Below, piece after piece: positions 56,820 to 64,000 of a DNA stretch of 64,000 nt. Below the pieces are notes generated by a model. That model saw nothing but the letters and a program-made list of their open reading frames with translations. It ran no database searches and was not told the origin of the DNA. Within the stretch, counting starts at the first letter, position 1; each line of letters opens with the position of its first letter. Location of the stretch: positions 62,001 to 126,000 of the forward strand of contig JAPLCA010000015.1 in assembly GCA_026392465.1 (NCBI GenBank), read 5' to 3'. The position numbers and the translations under genes were made by a program. The DNA comes from Propionibacteriales bacterium (GTDB lineage: Bacteria; Actinomycetota; Actinomycetes; Propionibacteriales; Nocardioidaceae).

Positions 56820-57593
56820 TCAGAGCGTGCGCGAGGTCCCGCCGTCGACGGGGAGCATGACCCCGGTGAGGTAGCCGGCGGCGGGGGAGAGCAGGAACGC
56901 GGCCGCGCGTCCGAACTCCTCGGGTCGGCCGTAGCGCCGCAGGGGGATGCCGGCGGCGGCGCGCTCGCGTGACCCGTCGGGGTCGCCCGACAGGGCGTCG
57001 AGCTCGCGCACGCGCTCGGTGTCGACGCGTCCCGGCAGCAGGGCGTTGACCCGCACGTCGCGGGGCCCGAGCTCGTCGGCGAGGTCCTTCGCCGCCATCG
57101 CGAGCCCGGGTCGCAGGCCGTTGGAGATCCCGAGGCCCGTGACGGGTGCCTTCGCCGACGTCGAGAGCACGAGCGCGATCGACCCGCCCTGGCCCGGCTC
57201 GATCGCCTCGGCGACTGTCGTGGCGACTCGCAGACCGCCGAGGAAGACGCTCTCGAACGCACTGCGCCACTCCTCGTCGCTACGCCCGAGGACGGTGCCC
57301 GGGGGCGGGCCGCCGACGCTGACGAGGGCTCCGTGCACCGCACCGAACCGCTCCTGCGCGAGCGCGACGAGCGCGCCCGCGGTGGCGGGGTCGGCGTTGT
57401 CGGCCGCGAGGCCTGCGACCCCACCGGCCCCGAGGTCGCCGAGCTCCGCGACGGCGGCGTCGACGGACTCCTGCGAGCGCGACGACAGGACGACGTTCGC
57501 CCCCTCCGCGACCAGCACCTCCGCGCTCGCGCGGCCGAGGCCGCGGGAGCCTCCGGTGACGACGTACGTCCTGCCTGCCAGTCCGAGGTCCAT
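56820..57593 (-). CDS. SDR family oxidoreductase lacking the catalytic tyrosine
   Basis: 257 aa. Rossmann motif VTGGSRGLGRASAEVLVAEG, SSRSQESVD, DNADPAT, and Ser in LVLSTSAKAPVTGLGISNGLRPGLAMAAKDLADELG. In classical SDRs the Tyr-x-x-x-Lys motif would fall at GISNGLRPG; there is no Tyr there. This SNxLR subfamily is common in actinobacteria and its chemistry is not well known. The C-terminus GVMLPVDGGTSRTL is typical. ATG 57593 is 6 nt after TAGGCT (leaderless). Convergent with the hydroxylase gene by 12 bp. Confidence 0.83.
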   Translation of the reverse strand: MDLGLAGRTYVVTGGSRGLGRASAEVLVAEGANVVLSSRSQESVDAAVAELGDLGAGGVAGLAADNADPATAGALVALAQERFGAVHGALVSVGGPPPGTVLGRSDEEWRSAFESVFLGGLRVATTVAEAIEPGQGGSIALVLSTSAKAPVTGLGISNGLRPGLAMAAKDLADELGPRDVRVNALLPGRVDTERVRELDALSGDPDGSRERAAAGIPLRRYGRPEEFGRAAAFLLSPAAGYLTGVMLPVDGGTSRTL

Positions 57594-57653
57594 GCCGCCA
57601 GCCTACGGGGACCAGGCCGCGGTCCGCCGGGAGCGGGCTCCTAGCCTGGAGCG

Positions 57654-58442
57654 ATGACCTACCGCACCTACGTCGCACTCGGGGACTCGTTCACGGAGGG
57701 CGTCGGCGACCACGACCCGACGCTGCCGAACGGGGTGCGGGGCTGGGCCGACCGGGTCGCCGAGGTGCTCGCCGCGCGGGCCGAGGAGGTCGACGCGCCG
57801 TTCGCGTACGCCAACCTGGCGATCCGCGGTCGCAAGCTCGGCGCGGTGCTCGACGAGCAGCTCGAGCCGGCGCTCGCGGCGCGACCGGACCTCGTCACGC
57901 TCTACGCCGGCGGCAACGACATCATGCGGCCGAGGGTCGACGTCGACGCGCTCGTGGCGCGCTACGACGACGCCGTCGGCAGGCTCGCCGGCACCGGTGC
58001 CACGGTCGTGCTGTTCACCGCGTTCGACCCGGCCGGGTTCCCCATCTTCGCGGCCGGTCGTGGCCGGTTCGCGATCTACAACGAGCTCGTCCGCGAGGTG
58101 GCCGAGCGGCACGGTACGCGCGTGGTCGACTTCTGGCGCATGCGCGAGTACCGCGAGCCGCGGATGTGGGACGTCGACCGGCTGCACATGTCGTCGGCGG
58201 GCCACCAGCGCATGGCGATCGCGGTGCTCGACGTGCTCGGCGTCGCGCACGACCTCGAGCCGCTCGCGCTCGGCGAGGCGCTCGCCCGCACCCCGCGCGA
58301 GCTGCGCGCGGAGAACCTGGCCTGGGCCCGCACCCACGCAGCGCCCTGGATCAAGCGCCGGCTCACCGGCACCTCCTCGGGCGACAGGCTCTCCCCGCGC
58401 TACCCGCACCCGGCGCGTTTCGGGGCGTCGTCGCCCGACTGA
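57654..58442 (+). CDS. SGNH/GDSL hydrolase
   Basis: 262-aa esterase/lipase-like protein. Block I ALGDSFTEGVGD (nucleophile Ser, residue 12), block III LYAGGNDIMRPR (Gly and Asn of the oxyanion hole), and block V VDRLHMSSAGHQRMA (Asp and His). Complete catalytic set. No signal peptide, so cytoplasmic. The tail is basic (IKRRLTGTSSGDRLSPRY). ATG 57654 is 6 nt after TAGCCT; same promoter form as the next gene. Substrate unknown. Confidence 0.88.
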   Translation: MTYRTYVALGDSFTEGVGDHDPTLPNGVRGWADRVAEVLAARAEEVDAPFAYANLAIRGRKLGAVLDEQLEPALAARPDLVTLYAGGNDIMRPRVDVDALVARYDDAVGRLAGTGATVVLFTAFDPAGFPIFAAGRGRFAIYNELVREVAERHGTRVVDFWRMREYREPRMWDVDRLHMSSAGHQRMAIAVLDVLGVAHDLEPLALGEALARTPRELRAENLAWARTHAAPWIKRRLTGTSSGDRLSPRYPHPARFGASSPD

Positions 58443-58499
58443 CGCCGAGCATCGGGCGACGGCGTTCCGCATCGGGGCGACGGTCCCTAGCCTGGGGCG

Positions 58500-59186
58500 A
58501 TGGGGACGCGAGGTCGGGACGGGGACGGCGGGCTGCTCGCGGGACTCGTGCCTGCCGGGGTGGTGGCACGCGAGCTCGTGGCGGACCTGCGCCGCGACGG
58601 TGACGACTCAGGCCTCAGCGCCGAGGAGGCTGCGGTCGTCGCTGCCGCCGTACCGCGTCGGCGACACCAGTTCGCCGCGGGTCGGCGGCTCGCCCGCGAG
58701 GCCCTCGTCGACCTCGGGCGTGCGCCCGTGCCGATCCTCCCGGGCCCGCGTGGGGCGCCCACGTGGCCCGTCGGCATCGTGGGGTCGGTGACGCACTGCG
58801 ACGGCTACGTCGCCGCCGCGCTGGGGGAGGCGTCGCGGTGGCGCGCCCTGGGGATCGACGCGGAGCCGGCCGCCCCGCTTCCGCCGAACGTGCTGGAGCG
58901 GATCGCCAGCGCCACGGAGCGCACCTGGCTGGGCGAACGGTCGACCGCCCGGCCCGAGGTCGCCTGGGACCGCCTGCTGTTCTGCGTCAAGGAGGCGGTC
59001 TTCAAGGCCTGGTTCCCCGTGCACGGCACCTCGCCCGGCTTCCGCGGCGCCGAGGTGCGCCTGGACGACGGGGACGGCTTCGTCGCGATCGTGACGGATC
59101 GGTCGAGGGCGTCCGGCGACCAGGTGGAGGTCGCAGGCCGCTGGGTCCAGGGGCGCGGTCTCCTGGTGTGCGCCGCCTGGTCCTGA
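58500..59186 (+). CDS. 4'-phosphopantetheinyl transferase (EntD/Sfp-like)
   Basis: 228 aa. Transfers phosphopantetheine from CoA to carrier proteins of NRPS, PKS or fatty-acid synthases. Motifs: RRHQFAAGRRLAREAL near residue 53, GSVTHCDGYVAAALG near 95 with the CoA-binding His, GIDAEPAAPLP near 117 with the Mg-binding Asp/Glu, and FCVKEAVFKAW near 161 with the W/F-x-x-K-E-A signature. This is the EntD-like branch. ATG 58500, 6 nt after TAGCCT. Its position before an exporter and tailoring enzymes fits a specialised-metabolite locus. Confidence 0.9.
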   Translation: MGTRGRDGDGGLLAGLVPAGVVARELVADLRRDGDDSGLSAEEAAVVAAAVPRRRHQFAAGRRLAREALVDLGRAPVPILPGPRGAPTWPVGIVGSVTHCDGYVAAALGEASRWRALGIDAEPAAPLPPNVLERIASATERTWLGERSTARPEVAWDRLLFCVKEAVFKAWFPVHGTSPGFRGAEVRLDDGDGFVAIVTDRSRASGDQVEVAGRWVQGRGLLVCAAWS

Positions 59187-59236
59187 CCGACGCCGGGCCG
59201 CGGCCCGTGCGCCCGGTGGGCGGGTCGAGGCACGGG

Positions 59237-59286
59237 GTGTACACCTGGTCACTTTTCGCTATGCTGAGAAAGCACCGCTTGTACAC
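59237..59286 (+). promoter_or_regulatory. MFS promoter flanked by two GTGTACAC-type sites
   Basis: GTGTACAC at 59237-59244 and TTGTACAC at 59279-59286, 42 bp apart (four helical turns), flank a TATGCT -10 at 59260-59265. This looks like a repressor operator pair around the exporter promoter. Confidence 0.55.
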
Positions 59287-59329
59287 TTCCACGGGACCAC
59301 GGCGCCAACGCCGACGACAGGGGACAGCC

Positions 59330-60826
59330 ATGACCACGGAGAACACCGTCACCACCGCCACCGACAGTCCGGGGGTCACGAGGCCGGGCCTGGCCCTGGC
59401 CGTGATCGCCGGCGCGCAGTTCATGGTCGTGCTGGACGGCACGATCATGAACATCGCGCTCTCCAGCATCCAGCAGGCGTTCGACATGAGCGGCGTGCTG
59501 CTCGCGTGGGTCGTGAACGCGTACGCGCTCGCCTTCGGCGGGTTCCTGCTGCTGGGCGGCCGGCTCGGCGACGTGCTCGGGCGCGTCGCCATCTTCCGGG
59601 TCGGCCTGGTGCTCTTCGCCGGTGCCTCGCTGCTCGGCGGTCTGGCCTGGTCGCAGGAGGTCCTCATCGGCGCCCGCGTCCTGCAGGGGATGGGTGCGGC
59701 CATCGTGGCCCCCGCCGCCCTTGCGCTCATCGCCACGTCGTTCGAGGGACAGGCCCGGGGCCGGGCGATGGGGCTGTACGGGGCGATGGCCGGGCTCGGC
59801 TCCACCGCGGGCCTGCTGTTCGGTGGCGTGCTCACGTCCTACGCGAGCTGGCGCTGGGTGCTCCTCGTGAACATCCCGATCGCCGTCGCCCTGTTCCTCG
59901 GCGCCCGGTACCTGCGGTCGGGGGAGCGCCATCGCTCCGAGCTCAACGTCCCGAGCGCGGTCCTCGGCACACTCGGTGTCACCTCGCTCGTCTACGCGAT
60001 CACCCGCAGCGGCGAGCACGGCTGGGGCGACCCGGCGTCGATCGCGCTCTACGCAGCGGCTGCGGTCTTCATCGGCATCTTCGTGGTCGCGCAGGACCGC
60101 GTCGCCCACCCGCTGCTCCCGCTCGCGATCCTGCGCGACCGGACCCGCGCAGGCGCCAACGTCGCGATGCTGCTGCTCGGTACCGGGATGTTCGCGACCT
60201 ACTACTTCTTCACGCTCTACATGCAGCAGGTGCTGGGGTACTCCGCGATCGAGTCGGCGCTGGCCTACCTGCCCTGGGCGACGGCCATCTTCATCGGCTC
60301 CGGGGTGCTGGCGCCGCGGCTCCTGCCAAGGCTCGCGCCAGCCGCCATCGCCGGCGGCGGCCTGGTCCTCACCGCGCTCGGCATGCTCTGGCTGAGCTTC
60401 CTCGACGTCGACTCCGGCTACGCGACGGCGATCGTGGCGCCCATGGTCGTGACGGCACTCGGCCTGGGATCGACCTTCGTCCCGCTCACGATCTCGGCCA
60501 TGTCCCGCGTCGACGGCCCCGACTCGGGTGCTGCGGCCGCGGTCATGAACACCGCGCAGCAGGTGGGTGGGGCCATCGGTCTCGCGACGCTCGTGGTCCT
60601 GGCCACCCAGGTCAGCACCGGGCAGCTGCCGTCCGCGGCCCAGGAGCTGCTGCGGGCCGAGTCCACGGGCGACGCGTCGTTGCTCGCCTCCGCCCGCGCA
60701 GCCCTCTCGGAGGGATTCACCACGGCGTTCCTCGCCGTCGCGGCGATCTACGTGCTCGCGGCGGTCGTGGTCGCGCTGACCGTGCGCCGCGACGCCGCGG
60801 TCGAGGCCCAGGGCCCGACGGCGTGA
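59330..60826 (+). CDS. DHA2-family MFS drug exporter (EmrB/QacA type)
   Basis: 498-aa proton-driven exporter with 14 membrane helices. Motif D1 LDGTIMNIALSSIQQAF near residue 39, motif A GGRLGDVLGRVAIFRVG near 80, motif B RVLQGMGAAIVAPAALALI near 120 and motif C GLYGAMAGLGSTAGLLFGGVL near 148. Closest by motif to EmrB/QacA and to antibiotic self-resistance pumps. ATG 59330 after AGGGGACAG. Coupled to the O-methyltransferase gene (GTGA overlap), so it may export the methylated product. Confidence 0.92.
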   Translation: MTTENTVTTATDSPGVTRPGLALAVIAGAQFMVVLDGTIMNIALSSIQQAFDMSGVLLAWVVNAYALAFGGFLLLGGRLGDVLGRVAIFRVGLVLFAGASLLGGLAWSQEVLIGARVLQGMGAAIVAPAALALIATSFEGQARGRAMGLYGAMAGLGSTAGLLFGGVLTSYASWRWVLLVNIPIAVALFLGARYLRSGERHRSELNVPSAVLGTLGVTSLVYAITRSGEHGWGDPASIALYAAAAVFIGIFVVAQDRVAHPLLPLAILRDRTRAGANVAMLLLGTGMFATYYFFTLYMQQVLGYSAIESALAYLPWATAIFIGSGVLAPRLLPRLAPAAIAGGGLVLTALGMLWLSFLDVDSGYATAIVAPMVVTALGLGSTFVPLTISAMSRVDGPDSGAAAAVMNTAQQVGGAIGLATLVVLATQVSTGQLPSAAQELLRAESTGDASLLASARAALSEGFTTAFLAVAAIYVLAAVVVALTVRRDAAVEAQGPTA

Positions 60827-61833
60827 GTGCGGGGGCGAGGAGCGCTGACGTGCGCTCGATCATCGCCGGCGCCTGGAAGTTCGAGGTGCTCGCGGCAGCG
60901 GTCGACGTCGGCCTCTTCAAGGCCGTGGCTCGGCGGGAGGGCGGTGTCGCCTCGGTCGAGCAGCTCGCGGCGACCCTGGACCTGGACCAGCCCACGCTGG
61001 AGGACGTGGTGAGCGTGCTCGTCGACCTCGGTCTCCTGGTGGCCACGGAGGCCGGGTTGACGTGTGGTGACCAGGCGCGGAGGCTCCTCGTGGACTCGTC
61101 CTCGCCGGAGTACCTCGGCGACTACGTCGCCTTCTGCCATCGAAGCTTCAACCCGAGCTGGCGCGACCTCGCAGCCGTGCTGCGGCACGGGACGCCGCGC
61201 ACGGCGGAGGTCGAGAGCCCCTACGACAGCCTCTACCGGAGCGAGGACCTCGCGGCCGCGTTCCTCGGCGGCATGGAGTCGGCGACCGGGCAGCTCGTCG
61301 AGCACCTGGTGCGGGAGGTCGACTGGAACCGCTACGAGCGCGTGGTCGACGTGGGCGGTGCCACCGGGGACGTGCTGTGGGGCATCACGAGGCGCCACCC
61401 GCACGTCGACGCCGTCGTCTTCGACCTCCCCGCGGTCGAGCCCCACTTCCAACGCCGTGCCGACGGTGCGACGGACGTGGGGTTCGTGTCGGGGGACGTG
61501 TTCGTGGACCCCCTGCCCCCCGCCGACGCGATGGTCGTCGGGCACGTGCTGCACAACTGGGACGCGGAGGCGTCGCGGCAGATCCTCGACGCGGTCCGGG
61601 TGGCACTCACCCCGGGCGGGACCGTGTACGTGTACGACCAGATGACCACCGGCAGCGGTACGCGCAGAAGACCACTCTCGAGTCTCGGCATGCGGGTCTG
61701 GACCGCCGGCGGAGCGGAGTACTCGGTCGAGCAGTGCCTCGGCTGGCTCGAGGAGGCAGGATTCGTCGACCTCGCCTGGCAGGAGGTCGACCCGACCGGT
61801 GACGTCCTCGTGAGCGCGACCAAGCCGCGCTGA
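60823..61833 (+). CDS. O-methyltransferase, acetylserotonin/hydroxyindole OMT-like
   Basis: SAM-dependent methyltransferase of 336 aa with the two-domain layout of aromatic-polyketide OMTs (TcmN, DmpM type): an N-terminal winged-helix dimerisation part (FEVLAAAVDVGLFKAVA, LEDVVSVLVDLGLL) and a C-terminal Rossmann fold with motif I VVDVGGATGDVLW near residue 171, DLPAVEP, SGDVFVDPLPPADAMVVGHVLHNWDAE and the LHNW catalytic region. Substrate is probably a phenolic hydroxyl. GTG start coupled to the exporter. Confidence 0.9.
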   Translation: MSAGARSADVRSIIAGAWKFEVLAAAVDVGLFKAVARREGGVASVEQLAATLDLDQPTLEDVVSVLVDLGLLVATEAGLTCGDQARRLLVDSSSPEYLGDYVAFCHRSFNPSWRDLAAVLRHGTPRTAEVESPYDSLYRSEDLAAAFLGGMESATGQLVEHLVREVDWNRYERVVDVGGATGDVLWGITRRHPHVDAVVFDLPAVEPHFQRRADGATDVGFVSGDVFVDPLPPADAMVVGHVLHNWDAEASRQILDAVRVALTPGGTVYVYDQMTTGSGTRRRPLSSLGMRVWTAGGAEYSVEQCLGWLEEAGFVDLAWQEVDPTGDVLVSATKPR

Positions 61834-61863
61834 CCCAGACGCCACAGCAGGGGCGCTGCGCGC

Positions 61864-62496
61864 TCACGCCCGGGCGAGGCCGACGGTGCGCCCCGTCCAG
61901 TCCGGCTGCTCGACGGCGTCGAGCAGGGCGACGGCCAGGGCGACCCGGTCGAGCGACCGGCCGCCGAGCACCGCGCCCGTCGGGTCGGCACGGTAGGCGC
62001 GACCACCGCCGTCGAGCAGCCGCGGTGGGCGCAGCACCACGTGCTCGACACCGGAGTCCGAGACGGCCTGCTCCATCCGCAGGAGCTCCGCGTACGCACG
62101 GGCGAACACTCGTTGCACCAGGGGGTGCCCCACCCGTCGGTAGGCCTGGTTCTCACCGAGGTGGGGAGCGCCGACGGGCGCGGCGCTCGTCAGGACGACA
62201 CGAGCGCCGACCCCGGCCGCAGCGTCGGCGAGCACGCCGACCGGTCGGGCCAGCTCGTGCGGGCGGGTCGTGCGGCGAGGCCCCAGGGCCGACAGCACCA
62301 CGGTGGAGGCGCGCACGGCCTCCACCACCTCGGGCGCGGCCAGGTGCGGCGCCACGACGGACGTCACGCCCGGGGTGCGCCCACGCTGGGCGGCGTCCCC
62401 ACGGACGACCACGAGGAGGGACAGACCCCTCTCCTGCGCCTCCTGGACGACGAGGCGGCCCGTCCTCCCACTGCCACCGAGCAGGCAGATCGTCAT
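61864..62496 (-). CDS. NAD(P)-binding protein, NmrA/SDR-atypical family
   Basis: 210 aa. Rossmann start TICLLGGSGRTGRLVVQEAQERG and TSAAPVGAP, VEHVVLRPPRLLDGGG as in NAD(P)H-binding NmrA-like reductases; no Tyr-x-x-x-Lys pair is obvious, so it could be a reductase of another kind or a redox sensor. ATG 62496 with GGAGAA. Convergent to the methyltransferase and divergent from the FAD monooxygenase, with repeated heptamers between. Confidence 0.8.
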   Translation of the reverse strand: MTICLLGGSGRTGRLVVQEAQERGLSLLVVVRGDAAQRGRTPGVTSVVAPHLAAPEVVEAVRASTVVLSALGPRRTTRPHELARPVGVLADAAAGVGARVVLTSAAPVGAPHLGENQAYRRVGHPLVQRVFARAYAELLRMEQAVSDSGVEHVVLRPPRLLDGGGRAYRADPTGAVLGGRSLDRVALAVALLDAVEQPDWTGRTVGLARA

Positions 62497-62567
62497 CACG
62501 TTCTCCGTCCGTCGTCGCGGGTCTGCGAGCGAGACCCTAGGGCCCGCCGAGCGCGCCGAGGGACCTG

Positions 62568-62626
62568 TACCGCGCATCTACCGCGACCCTTGCGGCCGCC
62601 CCGTGACGTACTGCGGACGTACCGCG
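62568..62626. promoter_or_regulatory. Four TACYGCG direct repeats in a divergent promoter region
   Basis: TACCGCG at 62568, 62579 and 62620, and TACTGCG at 62609. The two pairs each have 11-bp spacing and are 41 bp apart. Direct heptamers at 11-bp spacing are the known mode of SARP-family activators of antibiotic genes. No matching -10 is clear. Confidence 0.5.
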
Positions 62627-62709
62627 CGACGGCGTCGTCACGGCGGCGCCGGCGCGACCAGGCTGAGGGAGTACCCCCACCACCGCCCAGCCATCGGAAG
62701 GTGCCCTTC

Positions 62710-64000
62710 ATGTCCTCGACTCACACGACCGACGTCCTGATCGTCGGCGCCGGGCCCTGTGGACTCATGCTCGCCTGCGAGCTGGCCCTGGCGGGCGTGG
62801 AACCGATCGTCGTGGACCGGTTGACCGCACCCACCGGGCAGTCCCGCGCCCTGGGGTTCACCGTCGGCACGATCGAGATCCTGGCGATGCGCGGGATCCT
62901 CGACCGCTTCGACGGCCTGGTCCAGCAGGACGCCGTCCACTTCGCCGGCCTCCCGATCTCCGCCGAGCACCTGGGCAGCCTGCACCGCCCCGCCAACCAG
63001 TACCCGCAGTCCAGGACCGAGGCCGTGCTCGCCGCCCGCGCCACCGAGCTCGGGGTCTCGGTCCGTCGCGGGTGGGAGCTCGTCGGGCTCGAGCAGTCCG
63101 ACGAGCTCGTGACCACCCGGCTGGTGTCGGACAGCGGCGAGGAGATCGAGCTGGCCGCCCGGTACGTCGTGGCCAGCGACGGCGGCTCGAGCCGGATCCG
63201 GGGCCTCGTCGGGGCGGCGCAGACGATCACCGAGCCGAGCGTCCAGATGCTCCTCGCCGACGTGCGCGGGTGCGGCCTGCCGAACGAGCCGTTCGGGGTC
63301 AAGAAGCCTCGCGGCATGGTCATGTCCGCGCCCCTGGGCGACGGGACCGAGCGCCTCATCGTGTGCGAGTACGGTGCTGGGCTCCTCCCGCAAGGAGTAC
63401 CGGTCACGATGCAGCACGTCAGCGACGCCTACGAGCGGGTCACCGGTCGCAGTCTCGCCGGGGGACGCTCGGTCTGGGCGAGCTCGTTCACCGACGCGGG
63501 AGCTCTCGCCGACCGATACCTGCACGGCCGGGTCGTCCTGCTGGGCGACAGCGCCCACACCCACCTGCCAGCGGGCGGGCAGGGGATGAACGTCGGCATC
63601 CAGGACGCCGTGAACCTCGGCTTCAAGCTCGCTGCCGTCGTCCAGGGTCGAGCCGGTCCCGAGCTGCTGCAGAGCTACGAGGACGAGCGGCGACCGGTCG
63701 GCGTCGCCCTGCTGGAGAACACGGCGGCCCAGGGCCAGCTGTTCCTGCGCGGCCCGGAGGTCGACCCGCTGCGCAGCGTCCTGCGCGACCTGATCCGGCT
63801 GCCCGACGCCGCGAGGAGGCTCGGCCGGTCGGTCAGCGGACTCGATATCCGGTACGCGTGCGGTCCGTCGGACGCGCCCGACCTGGTCGGGACCCGCCTG
63901 GACCTCGGTGCGATCGCCGACGAGGACCGTGCCCGCGCGACAGAGCCCCTGACGCGGGCCCGCGCGGCGCTGCTCGTCGTCGGCGACGGGACCGTGCCCG
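62710..64000 (+). CDS. FAD-dependent aromatic-ring monooxygenase, 3' end outside window
   Basis: Read directly from 62710: 430 codons are open to the window edge. FAD motif DVLIVGAGPCGLMLACELALAG near residue 8, DRLTAPTGQSRALGFTVGT with substrate-side Arg, ARYVVASDGGSSRIRG (the DG motif that binds NADPH and FAD) near residue 154, and GRVVLLGDSAHTHLPAGGQGMNVGIQDAVNL (GD motif) near residue 275. This is the PheA/TfdB group, including polyketide hydroxylases such as RdmE and PgaE. ATG after GGAAGG. In a cluster with OMT, exporter and PPTase. Confidence 0.87.
   Translation, partial: MSSTHTTDVLIVGAGPCGLMLACELALAGVEPIVVDRLTAPTGQSRALGFTVGTIEILAMRGILDRFDGLVQQDAVHFAGLPISAEHLGSLHRPANQYPQSRTEAVLAARATELGVSVRRGWELVGLEQSDELVTTRLVSDSGEEIELAARYVVASDGGSSRIRGLVGAAQTITEPSVQMLLADVRGCGLPNEPFGVKKPRGMVMSAPLGDGTERLIVCEYGAGLLPQGVPVTMQHVSDAYERVTGRSLAGGRSVWASSFTDAGALADRYLHGRVVLLGDSAHTHLPAGGQGMNVGIQDAVNLGFKLAAVVQGRAGPELLQSYEDERRPVGVALLENTAAQGQLFLRGPEVDPLRSVLRDLIRLPDAARRLGRSVSGLDIRYACGPSDAPDLVGTRLDLGAIADEDRARATEPLTRARAALLVVGDGTVP

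Overview
The window is high-GC actinobacterial DNA with many GTG starts, a CIRCE-controlled groES-groEL1 pair, a GuaB3 paralogue, DUF3073, and many start codons placed 6-7 nt after a TANNNT -10 box (leaderless mRNAs). Gene content and the order groESL - guaB - guaB3 - choD-like - guaA resemble the Mycobacterium groEL1-guaA neighbourhood. The other genes fit the Propionibacteriales (Nocardioidaceae, Aeromicrobium-like). The genus is inferred, not proven. No rRNA, tRNA, transposase, phage gene or CRISPR array was seen.

Layout. 1-2919 (minus): partial tryptophan 2,3-dioxygenase and the 5-oxoprolinase genes pxpC, pxpB and pxpA. 3192-6680: a methyltransferase diverging from CIRCE-groES-groEL. 7349-9899: a diiron oxygenase with a ferredoxin/NADPH-reductase fusion. 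10482-14184: an iron-box operon of three overlapping substrate-binding lipoproteins plus a siderophore-interacting flavoprotein. 14339-17815: guaB and guaB3. 17817-21091 (minus): a response regulator and a histidine kinase fused in frame to a DUF4173 membrane protein. 21273-23668: efeO-efeB. 23756-27083: an aldehyde dehydrogenase and a ChoD-like GMC oxidoreductase. 27248-30239: two adenylate/guanylate cyclases around a small cyclic-nucleotide-binding protein. 30484-32043: guaA. 32125-37863: NhaA, a gamma-glutamyltransferase homologue, a decapeptide-repeat protein, two META proteins and a flavoprotein reductase. 38010-40700: an aspartoacylase/Zn-protease/RimK module. 40834-46268: small membrane proteins, an OYE flavoprotein, purL and an SCP-like gene. 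46422-49247 (minus): acyl-CoA ligase, SRPBCC and ZIP genes. 49248-50125: a large non-coding element. 50126-52956: purF-purM-DUF3073. 53169-57593: valine/leucine dehydrogenase, TetR-SDR, a sterol-desaturase-family hydroxylase and a second SDR. 57654-64000: lipase-like, phosphopantetheinyl transferase, MFS exporter, O-methyltransferase, NAD(P)-binding protein and a partial aromatic-ring FAD monooxygenase, which looks like the edge of a specialised-metabolite cluster.

Common threads. Purine synthesis (guaB, guaA, purL, purF, purM) is spread through the window as separately promoted genes. Iron acquisition appears twice (10.5-14.2 kb and 21.3-23.7 kb). A 21-bp inverted repeat (half-sites near TGCGACA / TGTCACA, N7 spacer) lies upstream of three separate operons and may define an undescribed regulon. 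Intergenic regions carry several palindrome families. The largest, at 49290-50050, is an approximately 760-bp nested dyad with 31-bp tandem repeats in its arms.
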